A stretch of 64,000 nt of DNA, taken from assembly GCA_025963635.1 (NCBI GenBank), contig JAOQAK010000061.1, positions 62,001 through 126,000 on the forward strand. The letters run 5' to 3'. Below, piece by piece: positions 34,418 to 41,535 of this stretch (positions are counted from its first letter, which is position 1; each line of letters opens with the position of its first letter). This stretch comes from Ferruginibacter sp. Its GTDB lineage: Bacteria > Bacteroidota > Bacteroidia > Chitinophagales > Chitinophagaceae. The position numbers and the translations under genes are program-made. The notes under the pieces were generated by a model, which saw only the letters and a list, made by a program, of their open reading frames with translations, did no database searches and was not told where the DNA came from.

Positions 34418-35791
34418 ATGGCGCATATGAATCATTTAATATCAATGAGGAAGTATTTTGACAGCGGTGCCACCCGCACATACCAGTTCCGTAAAGAACA
34501 GCTCAACCAGCTTAAGAAAGCAATCGTTGATAATACGGAAGCCTTGCACGCAGCACTGTATGCCGATCTGAAGAAAAGTGCCGAAGAAAGCTGGATCACT
34601 GAAACAGGGTTTTTGATATCCGAGATCAACAACGCTATCAGCAACCTGCAAAAATGGATGCGCCCCGATAGCGTTGGAACCAACCTGTTAAACCTTCCTT
34701 CAAAAAGCTTCGTGCTCACGGAGCCACTAGGCGTGGTGCTCATCATTGGTCCATGGAATTACCCGCTGCAATTATTGTTCACGCCCATGGTGGGCGCCAT
34801 TGCCGCGGGCAATTGCATTGTGTTGAAACCCTCGGAATTTGCCCCTGCTACAACGACAGTAATGAAGAAGATAATTGACGGAACATTCAATCAGGAGTAT
34901 ATCCAATTTGTTGAAGGGGATGGTGCGTCCATCATTCCTGCAATGATGAACAACTTTGTTTTTGATCATGTGTTTTATACGGGAAGCACTACCGTGGGCA
35001 GGATCATCTACCAAATGGCGGCGACTAACCTGGTGCCGGTTACATTAGAATTAGGCGGTAAAAGTCCCTGTGTTGTTGAATCGGATGCGAATATACCGGT
35101 GACCGCTAAACGGATTGCCATGACAAAATTTTCCAATGCCGGCCAAATGTGCGTGGCACCCGATTATTTATTGGTGCATGCCTCCAAAAAGGATGAGTTG
35201 ATTGCTGCATTTAAAGGCGTGTTGCCAAAGTTTTTTGGAGAAGATGCTTCTCAAAGCGATGAGTACGGAAAGATTATTAATGAGAAGCAATTCGATCGCC
35301 TCGTTACTTACCTGCAGCAGGGAAATATCGTGGTGGGTGGAAACACAAACAGAGAAAAATTGTACATCGAACCTACCCTTATGGATAATGTTTCAATAGA
35401 TTCCTCCATCATGAAAGATGAAATCTTTGGACCGATACTACCCATTATACCCTTCACCACCATGGAGGAAGCAAGGGCCATCATCGACAAAAATAAGAAC
35501 CCGCTTGCGTTCTATGTCTTTACTTCCAGCAGTGAAAAGGAGAAAAACTGGATTGATTCAATTCCTTTTGGAGGAGGCTGTGTAAACAATGCCGCCTTTC
35601 ACTTAACCAATCATCAATTGCCTTTCGGCGGAAGAGGGTTTAGCGGAAGCGGCAATTATCATGGGAGATATTCTTATGATACATTCAGTCATAAAAAAGG
35701 AATTATGAAAACGCCCGCATGGTTTGATCCGGCAGTAAAATATCCGCCGTTTAAAGGGAAGTTGAAGTTGTTTAAATGGGTAGTGAGGTGA
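34418..35791 (+). CDS. Aldehyde dehydrogenase (class 3-like)
   Basis: 457 residues; oxidises aldehydes to acids with NAD(P). Class 3-type N-terminus (RKEQLNQLKKAIVDNTEALHAAL), EPLGVVLIIGPWNYPLQLLFTPMVGAIAAGN, the cofactor-region FYTGSTTVGRIIYQMA, catalytic Glu in TLELGGKSPC, and catalytic Cys in NAGQMCVAPDYLLV. The C-terminus has FGGGCVNNAAFHL and LPFGGRGFSGSGNYHGRYSYDTFSHKKGIM, with a hydrophobic-rich end (KLFKWVVR). The start could also be ATG 34427. It is probably used in detoxification of lipid aldehydes. Confidence 0.95.
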   Translation: MAHMNHLISMRKYFDSGATRTYQFRKEQLNQLKKAIVDNTEALHAALYADLKKSAEESWITETGFLISEINNAISNLQKWMRPDSVGTNLLNLPSKSFVLTEPLGVVLIIGPWNYPLQLLFTPMVGAIAAGNCIVLKPSEFAPATTTVMKKIIDGTFNQEYIQFVEGDGASIIPAMMNNFVFDHVFYTGSTTVGRIIYQMAATNLVPVTLELGGKSPCVVESDANIPVTAKRIAMTKFSNAGQMCVAPDYLLVHASKKDELIAAFKGVLPKFFGEDASQSDEYGKIINEKQFDRLVTYLQQGNIVVGGNTNREKLYIEPTLMDNVSIDSSIMKDEIFGPILPIIPFTTMEEARAIIDKNKNPLAFYVFTSSSEKEKNWIDSIPFGGGCVNNAAFHLTNHQLPFGGRGFSGSGNYHGRYSYDTFSHKKGIMKTPAWFDPAVKYPPFKGKLKLFKWVVR

Positions 35792-35800
35792 TTGGATGTG

Positions 35801-35832
35801 GCCCCCCTGCCCCGCTAGCCAGCGGGGGTTCT
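35801..35832 (+). repeat. C-tract/G-tract palindromic repeat
   Basis: GCCCCCCTGCCCCGCTAGCC followed by AGCGGGGGTTCT, sharing both ends with the element at 14397. CCCCGCT can pair with AGCGGGG around AGCC. It lies 10 bases after the aldehyde dehydrogenase stop. Confidence 0.65.
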
Positions 35833-36022
35833 TGTCTCTTTTCTATTGGAAGGAGCCTGCTTTTGGCCGGGTGTGTATTTATTTTTTGCACCTGTGATGC
35901 TCCTTCCCGGTAACATCTCCTCACCAGACCTTGTGTGGGAAAGAGCGTACTCCAAGTCATCTTAATTTCGTTTGTAATTTTTAATTTTCTAATTACATAT
36001 TTCCATTTCATATTTACTGTTA

Positions 36023-36721
36023 ATGCTTTCAAAAAAAACATACCAAACATTTAAAAAACTTCTTCTCATTTTATTAGTTATAATAACCAGTTTCACGCTT
36101 TATGTGATCATCACAAATAGAAATTCAAAAAAAATGACTACACGCCAAAAGATATTAAAGGCTGTTTACCCTGCAATGATCTGGTTTACAAAACTAACGG
36201 GTACCAATACTGGTTCGCTCGGCAAAACGGATGTGATACCATTGGTTTCCATTTATAGTTTGTTGGCGGTGGGCAATAATGGAAAGCCTGTTCACATCAG
36301 CGATTTCAAAGGAAAAAAAATATTGCTGGTGAATACCGCCTCCGATTGTGGCTATACCGGCCAGTACGCCACACTTGAAACACTATACCGGCAACATGCT
36401 AACAACCTGGTAATACTGGGTTTTCCGGCCAATGATTTTAAAGAACAGGAGAAAGGAACCGATGAAACCATCGCCAGTTTTTGTAAAGTGAACTATGGCG
36501 TAACTTTTCCTTTGATGCAAAAAAGTAAGGTGGTAAAAGGCGCTGATCAGAATGAAATATTTCAATGGCTCAGCGATAAAAATAAAAATGGCTGGAACGA
36601 CCAGGCACCCACCTGGAACTTTTGTAAATACCTTGTTGATGAGCAGGGAAAACTCGTTCATTTTTTTGCATCTTCCGTGGAACCGCTGAGCGAAGAAATT
36701 TTGAAGGCGATTGATGAGTAA
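36023..36721 (+). CDS. Glutathione peroxidase-family thiol peroxidase, membrane-anchored
   Basis: 232 residues with an N-terminal membrane anchor (LLLILLVIITSFTLYVIITN), so the catalytic domain probably faces the periplasm. The peroxidase core has the catalytic Cys in NTASDCGYTGQYATLE (about residue 113), the Gln-containing GFPANDFKEQE, and the Trp/Asn motif APTWNFCKYLVDEQGKLVHFFAS. The nucleophile is Cys, not selenocysteine. Such enzymes usually take electrons from thioredoxin rather than glutathione. An alternative start at ATG 36134 would drop the anchor. Confidence 0.9.
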   Translation: MLSKKTYQTFKKLLLILLVIITSFTLYVIITNRNSKKMTTRQKILKAVYPAMIWFTKLTGTNTGSLGKTDVIPLVSIYSLLAVGNNGKPVHISDFKGKKILLVNTASDCGYTGQYATLETLYRQHANNLVILGFPANDFKEQEKGTDETIASFCKVNYGVTFPLMQKSKVVKGADQNEIFQWLSDKNKNGWNDQAPTWNFCKYLVDEQGKLVHFFASSVEPLSEEILKAIDE

Positions 36722-37163
36722 GTGTGGTGAATGGTGAATCGGCAATCAATATCGTTTACTTAAAGAATAGCCGCCGTCAGGGTTTGCAACCGCTGACGGG
36801 GTTGGGCGGACCCTGGCGGCGCTATTGGCCCCGTTGGCGGTTGACCAGGATATACTAAAGGCTAAGTAACGATGGCGAATCATCAATGGTGGTGGTGAAT
36901 TTCGTTTACTTAAGGATCAGCGGCTCTTTGCTCCTTGTTGCTAAAAATGTACAAGAGAGTGACACAAGGATGTTTAATTGAAAAACAAATGTTGGAAACC
37001 AAATAAAATTCTTAAGTGAACGGCATTAAAATTTTTGTTGCTCTTCGAATATACGCGACTCATCATTATGGTTTCTATTTTAATAATCGTTGTGTACAAC
37101 CTCACAGGTTTCAAAAACCTGTGAGGTTTGGTGGATTTAGTAAGTTTGCATTAAACCATTTAT
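36722..37163. repeat. Gene-free region with two kinds of intergenic repeats
   Basis: 442 bases. A repeat starting TTTACTTAAAGAATAGCCGC (about 36755-36830), with hairpin CCGTCAG (36774-36780) / CTGACGG (36793-36799), has a relative at 58056-58124. A second TTTACTTAAG run occurs at 36902. Further on, a perfect 14-bp inverted repeat AACCTCACAGGTTT / AAACCTGTGAGGTT (37098-37111, 37115-37128) with a 3-base loop lies 36 bases before the HD gene. No gene is seen. Confidence 0.7.
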
Positions 37164-37763
37164 ATGTCTCTTTTATTAAACCGAACAAGCTTTGGGGATG
37201 TTGCCAATAAGGGCAATTCATTGTCGAGAACTGAGGCGATGGACTTATTTAATGAATGGGTTTTGAATGCCCGTTTGCAACTGCACATGAAGCAGGTTGC
37301 CCACCTGATGAGTAGCTGGGCCGCGGAAAGAGAACAACTTGATGCCGCAGGTCAATGGCGTTGGGAACTGGCCGGACTGCTGCATGACGCCGATTGGGAT
37401 CGATGGCCCGAACTACATTGTAAAAAGATCATTGAGGAACTCGAGCAAAGAAATGTTGATCCGGAGATCATCCGTGCAATCGCTTCCCATGGTCCTAATC
37501 ATTTTGGTGTGGAACCGGAAACAAAGATGGATAAGATGCTGTATGCTTTTGATGAATTATCCGGGCTGGTACATGCATATTCTTTGATGCGTCCCGGCGG
37601 CTATGATGGTATGGAATTAAAAGGAGTGAAGAAGCGGCTGAAGGAAAAATCTTTTGCGGCGAATGTGTCAAGAGAAGAGATCAATGATGCCTGCAGCCGG
37701 GCTGGTATAGCGTTGGATGGGCTAATCGGGTTTATTATTGAAAAGCAGGGAGCGGTGGTGTGA
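37164..37763 (+). CDS. HD-domain protein
   Basis: 199 residues, cytoplasmic. It has the HD-hydrolase metal motif LAGLLHDADWDRWPELH (HD at about 74-75) with an upstream His (KQVAHLMSSW) and the downstream IIRAIASHGPNHFG and YAFDELSGLVHAYSLMRPGG, in which the last Asp completes the set. This is the layout of HDIG-like phosphohydrolases in the YedJ/uncharacterised branch. Nucleotide or phosphonate substrates are possible, but none can be assigned. The ATG at 37164 follows a strong palindrome. Confidence 0.85.
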   Translation: MSLLLNRTSFGDVANKGNSLSRTEAMDLFNEWVLNARLQLHMKQVAHLMSSWAAEREQLDAAGQWRWELAGLLHDADWDRWPELHCKKIIEELEQRNVDPEIIRAIASHGPNHFGVEPETKMDKMLYAFDELSGLVHAYSLMRPGGYDGMELKGVKKRLKEKSFAANVSREEINDACSRAGIALDGLIGFIIEKQGAVV

Positions 37764-38226
37764 GTGCTGCAGGGATGGCCAAGCCTTTCAACAGTTACCG
37801 AAAATCTTTTTATTCTACCTACTATATTTTCACTTATTTCTTTATTTAAATGGTTCGGTAATTTTTACAATTCCTGCTTTGGTTGAATTGCCACTGGCTT
37901 TAGCCTGTGGATATTATTAATAGATAAAATGTGGCTTCAGCCAAATAAAATAATAATCAAATGCCAATCGTGCATCAACCAGCAAATACGGATTTAAGAA
38001 GGAGCCTGGCATAGTGGATTCCGCTTTAAATAAGCATTCTTTTTAAAAAAGAAACCAAACCAATACGCCGACTGATTATTTACCAGCGATTTTCTACTCC
38101 CAATTTAAACTTTGTATATAATCTAAATATATTCGTTACATTTAAGAGATACTTCAGCACCCTCCGCAAAACACCTTCCGCCCTACCATCTCTTTCATCA
38201 TTTTTTAACTCAAAAAAACGATTGTT
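37764..38226. other. Gene-free region with a GGCTT-AGCC palindrome pair
   Basis: 463 bases without a gene. It contains CCACTGGCTTTAGCCTGTGG (37891-37910) and TGGCTTCAGCCA (37932-37943), two small hairpins of related sequence 21 bases apart, like a REP doublet. A possible promoter for the lipoprotein gene is TTTG (38111) and TACATTTA (38137-38144), 22 bases apart and one mismatch from TAnnTTTG. Confidence 0.55.
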
Positions 38227-38754
38227 ATGCAAAAAATCATTGGCTTTTTCCTATTGGCTGTTATCGCCATTTCATGTAACAACTCCGCTCCAAAGACTGA
38301 TACCGCGACTAAAGATGTAGCACTGCCTTATACGGCTTCCTACTCGTCTTCTTTTTCGATGGGCAAACCGGAATACTGTGCCACCATTTTAAAGGGTAGT
38401 TGGAAAGACTGGGAAAACAATACCCTCACCCTGGATAATATGAAAGCATGGGCGGCGGATACCATTATTGCTTTTCACAGTGATAATAATACTGTACGGG
38501 GAATCGATAGCCTTTTGTCACGTTGGAAATACGGGCGTTCGCTTTATAGTTCGGTAATAGATACGATCGACGCGGTGATGCCGGTGTATAGTACCGATAA
38601 AAAAGAAAATTGGGTATTGATCTGGGCAACAGAAATAAGCACTAAAACTGACGGAACCAGGGACACCATGTCACTGCAGGAAACCTATCGCATTAACAAG
38701 GATGGCAAAGCCGATCTGTTATTACAGTATGACAGGGCGAAGAGAAAAAAATAG
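38227..38754 (+). CDS. Exported lipoprotein, possibly NTF2-like
   Basis: 175 residues with a lipoprotein signal (MQKIIGFFLLAVIAISC, lipobox AISC, Cys at residue 17), so it is anchored in the envelope. The mature part has a helix-rich start (EYCATILKGSWKDWENNTLTLDNMKAW) and later strands (NWVLIWATEISTKTDGTRDTMSLQETYRINKDGKADLLLQYDR), which resembles the NTF2/SnoaL-like fold. No residues identify an activity. A good terminator follows. Confidence 0.82.
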   Translation: MQKIIGFFLLAVIAISCNNSAPKTDTATKDVALPYTASYSSSFSMGKPEYCATILKGSWKDWENNTLTLDNMKAWAADTIIAFHSDNNTVRGIDSLLSRWKYGRSLYSSVIDTIDAVMPVYSTDKKENWVLIWATEISTKTDGTRDTMSLQETYRINKDGKADLLLQYDRAKRKK

Positions 38755-38774
38755 TAACCGCAGGAAATATTGCG

Positions 38775-38801
38775 CCCGCTGCTTTGTGTAGCGGGTTTTT
38801 T
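38775..38801 (+). terminator. Terminator after the lipoprotein gene
   Basis: Stem CCCGCT (38775-38780) with AGCGGG (38790-38795), then TTTTTT. Confidence 0.85.
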
Positions 38802-39117
38802 GTGCCTGGCGAAGCCTGTTCGCAGGTTTAATACAGCCCCGGGTTTCGGTTCGTGAAGAAGGGGGACACAAACCACGGCAGTGGAAGAAAGCAGAAATTG
38901 CTTGTAAATCCGGATTTAAAATAATACCTTCTACATCGGTTTCATTTGCTGCCCCAATGCATTTATTTGCCTGCTTCCAAAGCTTCTAATTACAGATCTT
39001 CTGTATCCTCAATGAGCCTGAGGTTTAATCGCCCCTTGTGCATTCTATGTCATAAATTTTTAAGTTCTTTATCCCGGAGAACCCAATGCTAACAGTTTCA
39101 TCATTTATAAAAAATAA

Positions 39118-39124
39118 AGGAGGG
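39118..39124 (+). promoter_or_regulatory. Strong Shine-Dalgarno sequence
   Basis: AGGAGGG ends 4 bases before the ATG of the X25-domain gene. Most genes in this window have A-rich leaders with no such site, so this start is unusual and could point to high expression or a foreign origin. Confidence 0.7.
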
Positions 39125-39128
39125 AATT

Positions 39129-40490
39129 ATGAAAAAAAAATTTACTTACTACCTGGCGGCAGTTGTTTTTTCTACCACACTGCTATTTTTTCAAACCGGT
39201 ATGGTAGCGGCACAAACCAATGTGGTGGTGCCCGGAAGTTTCCAGAGCGAATTGGGTTGCCCTGGCGATTGGATGCCCGATTGCGATAACACCGCACTTG
39301 TATTTAATGCGGGTACAGGGTTATGGGAAGGCACTTTTAATATACCTGCCGGTTTTTGGGAATATAAAGTGGCCATCGATCATTCCTGGGCCATTAACTA
39401 TGGAGCCGGCGGTGTGCCTGATGGTCCAAATATATTTTTAAATTTACCCGTCATGGCGGCTGTAACCTTTACCTACGACCCGGTTACACATTTTATCACC
39501 AGTTCTGTTCCGCCAACGCCTACGGTGATTTCCTATGTGGTGTTGCCGGGCACTTTTCAAAGTGAATTGGGGTGCCCCGGCGACTGGGATCCCGCATGTG
39601 ATAATACAGGATTATTACACGACCCTTCTACCAATCTATGGTTGGGAACCTTTCATATAGATGCAGGTTATTGGGAGTATAAAGTGGCGATAAATCATGC
39701 CTGGACTGAGAACTATGGCGCAGGGGGTATACAGGACGGAGCAAATATCCCTCTTTTTCTTACCAAAGCCGTGGATGTGAAATTCAGTTATGATCCCATT
39801 ACACATCTTGTTAGTACCACTTATGGTTGCACACATGGAATGGGTTACTGGAAAACGCATTCACAGGCAGGCCCGGCGGCGAGGAATGATACATGGAACT
39901 ATGTTGGCGAGTATTCGCCCTTCTTTTGGAGTGGCAAAACCTGGAATGAAATTATGCGCACACCTCCGGGTGGCAATGTGTATTATATACTTGCCCATCA
40001 ATATGTGGCTGCAACACTGAACCGGTATATCGCAAGTTCCACACCGGCCGTAGACCAGGCGCTCTCAGACGTCGCTAATTTTTTCTTTTGGTACACACCA
40101 TCGTCTCGCATTGATAAAGCATATAGAACAACGCTGTTGAATGTTGCTACCATCCTGGAGAATTATAACGAAGGGGCTACCGGACCCGGTACCTGTGATG
40201 ATAAAACGTTTACAAAACAAGGACGAAATGCAGCAGACGTCATAAGCGTCTCAACAGCCGTCATCAAAGTTTGGCCCAACCCTGCCAACACTTATTTTAC
40301 TTTGCGCACTGGTACCCCGAATGCGACTGCCCAGGTAAGGGTATTGGATGTAACAGGCCGGCAGGTGTATGGAGTATTCGCAACCAATGGCAAAGACCTG
40401 CAGTTTGGTGAAAAACTACCACGCGGAATTTATTTCTCCGAGGTAATACAGGGAGGAAAACGGACCACTATCAAACTTGTGAAACAGTAA
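39129..40490 (+). CDS. Secreted protein with two X25 domains, GYWKTH domain and T9SS tail
   Basis: 453 residues. Signal peptide to about residue 29. Two tandem ~100-residue repeats (about 31-126 and 135-232) match the pullulanase X25 domain, with VPGSFQSELGCPGDW, WEYKVAI, NYGAGG and a DG-A-NI-P segment. A middle region (about 233-355) starts GCTHGMGYWKTH, a motif seen in secreted proteins of unknown function. The C-terminus (about 378-453) is a T9SS sorting domain (VIKVWPNPANTYFTLRTG ... LPRGIYFSEVIQGGKRTTIKLVKQ). X25 domains sit beside alpha-glucan enzymes, but no catalytic domain is visible here. It may be a surface glucan-binding protein. Confidence 0.88.
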   Translation: MKKKFTYYLAAVVFSTTLLFFQTGMVAAQTNVVVPGSFQSELGCPGDWMPDCDNTALVFNAGTGLWEGTFNIPAGFWEYKVAIDHSWAINYGAGGVPDGPNIFLNLPVMAAVTFTYDPVTHFITSSVPPTPTVISYVVLPGTFQSELGCPGDWDPACDNTGLLHDPSTNLWLGTFHIDAGYWEYKVAINHAWTENYGAGGIQDGANIPLFLTKAVDVKFSYDPITHLVSTTYGCTHGMGYWKTHSQAGPAARNDTWNYVGEYSPFFWSGKTWNEIMRTPPGGNVYYILAHQYVAATLNRYIASSTPAVDQALSDVANFFFWYTPSSRIDKAYRTTLLNVATILENYNEGATGPGTCDDKTFTKQGRNAADVISVSTAVIKVWPNPANTYFTLRTGTPNATAQVRVLDVTGRQVYGVFATNGKDLQFGEKLPRGIYFSEVIQGGKRTTIKLVKQ

Positions 40491-40510
40491 TAAAGTATTA
40501 AAGAGCATTC

Positions 40511-40542
40511 AAAGCCATTCTGTCAAAAGAGTGGCTTTTTTT
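40511..40542 (+). terminator. Terminator after the X25 gene
   Basis: AAAGCCA (40511-40517) pairs with TGGCTTT in the stretch before an 8-base T-run; the loop side pairs further with wobble. Confidence 0.75.
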
Positions 40543-40617
40543 TAGATGTATATTTTTTTCTTTCCCGGCAATTTAGAAATTCAAATACACCAACGCCGAA
40601 CTTCACCTGAAAATTTT

Positions 40618-40693
40618 TGTGAGAAATTTTTATTTTTTAAATAAATGCTCACACTACTGTGAGAATAATTGTATTTTATACAAAATTCTCACA
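40618..40693. promoter_or_regulatory. Operator region with three TGTGAGAA octamers
   Basis: TGTGAGAA occurs at 40618-40625 and 40658-40665 and, in the other orientation, TTCTCACA at 40686-40693, two bases before the start codon of the XRE gene. The middle copy is part of the perfect palindrome CTCACA-CTAC-TGTGAG (40648-40663). Such spacing is typical of a repressor that binds its own promoter. Confidence 0.7.
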
Positions 40694-40694
40694 G

Positions 40695-41225
40695 ATGAAT
40701 TCAATTGCGCTCTTACGAAACAGTCTTGGCCTCTCGCAACTCCGGCTTGCCCAATACCTTGGCGTATCATACAGCCTGGTGGCCATGCACGAGAAAGGCC
40801 TGCGTACACTGCCCACGGCCGCCTCACAAAAACTGGTTGTTTTCGAACTATTTCTACTGCATTCTCCTGCAAAAAAAAGGAAGACTTACCCCCACCTGCA
40901 ACAGCAGGAAGCGAAAGCCAACAGCAAACTCCTTCAACACATAAAAAACCTTGAATTCAAAAAACTGCAGGCTGAACGGCAGCTGGCAGTTATACAAGAT
41001 AAATTCAAACAGCATTTACTACTACTGAATTTGATCGAACACCTCGAAAACCTTCCGGCCGCAAGTTCCCCCCGGACCACCGAGTGGATAAAAATAGCCA
41101 AGCTGGAAGCCATCGAATCTGCAGAAAAAAATCCGCTCCACAAACAACAAGCCCTTGAAATCCGCATTAGCAGCATCGGTCACGAGTTGGCGGAGGTAAA
41201 ACAAAGAATGCAGCCGAAGCCTTAG
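40695..41225 (+). CDS. XRE-type HTH regulator with coiled-coil C-terminus
   Basis: About 176 residues from ATG 40695; a longer frame begins upstream but would run through the operator. The N-terminal ~60 residues form a Cro/C1-type helix-turn-helix (LLRNSLGLSQLRLAQYLGVSYSLVAMHEKGLRTLP). The rest is a long charged helix, about 80-170, likely a coiled coil (KLLQHIKNLEFKKLQAERQL). The conserved palindromic octamers around its start suggest autoregulation. Its target may be the S74 surface protein gene 310 bases downstream, but nothing shows this directly. Not recognised as phage repressor of any known family. Confidence 0.78.
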   Translation: MNSIALLRNSLGLSQLRLAQYLGVSYSLVAMHEKGLRTLPTAASQKLVVFELFLLHSPAKKRKTYPHLQQQEAKANSKLLQHIKNLEFKKLQAERQLAVIQDKFKQHLLLLNLIEHLENLPAASSPRTTEWIKIAKLEAIESAEKNPLHKQQALEIRISSIGHELAEVKQRMQPKP

Positions 41226-41535
41226 GCCATTGTTCTACAAAGCAAAATTTAAGTTCAGAATTGTTTCCGTTTTAAAGTAAAGTCTCCATTAGTTTAGCCA
41301 TCTGTCAAACCGGTTAAGGCCACGGCGTGTTATAGGTCAATATTGCATGCTGTCGCCAACGGATAGCTGCAACGTTTTAGCTTTGTGGATGCTAACCTCT
41401 GTAATTGACTTGTTTGTTTGGCTGGATATATTATCTTTAAACCGCTTGCTAAATAATCGCGGCTGTATATTCAACTAAAAATTAGTAATTCATCAGCAAT
41501 CATTACTAACGGTGATTGTCTAAAGCTTACCAAAA
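41226..41535. other. Intergenic region upstream of the S74 gene
   Basis: 310 bases without a gene. A weak promoter-like TATCTTTA follows a TTTG-rich run at about 41410-41440. No strong hairpin or TGTGAGAA octamer was found, so control by the upstream XRE protein is not supported here. Confidence 0.35.

Larger units (their letters stand above)
38755..39128. other. Gene-free region with terminator and leader
   Basis: 374 bases between the lipoprotein gene and the X25 gene. It contains the terminator described separately and, at its right end, a strong Shine-Dalgarno-like AGGAGGG. I see no gene or repeat in the middle. Confidence 0.5.

Noticed and set aside
37016-37210. Plus-strand frame before the HD gene
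   Set aside because: Overlaps a perfect 14-bp palindrome and has no conserved feature.
40619-40954. Plus-strand frame overlapping the XRE gene
   Set aside because: Runs through the operator region in another frame; the HTH frame is clearly the real one.
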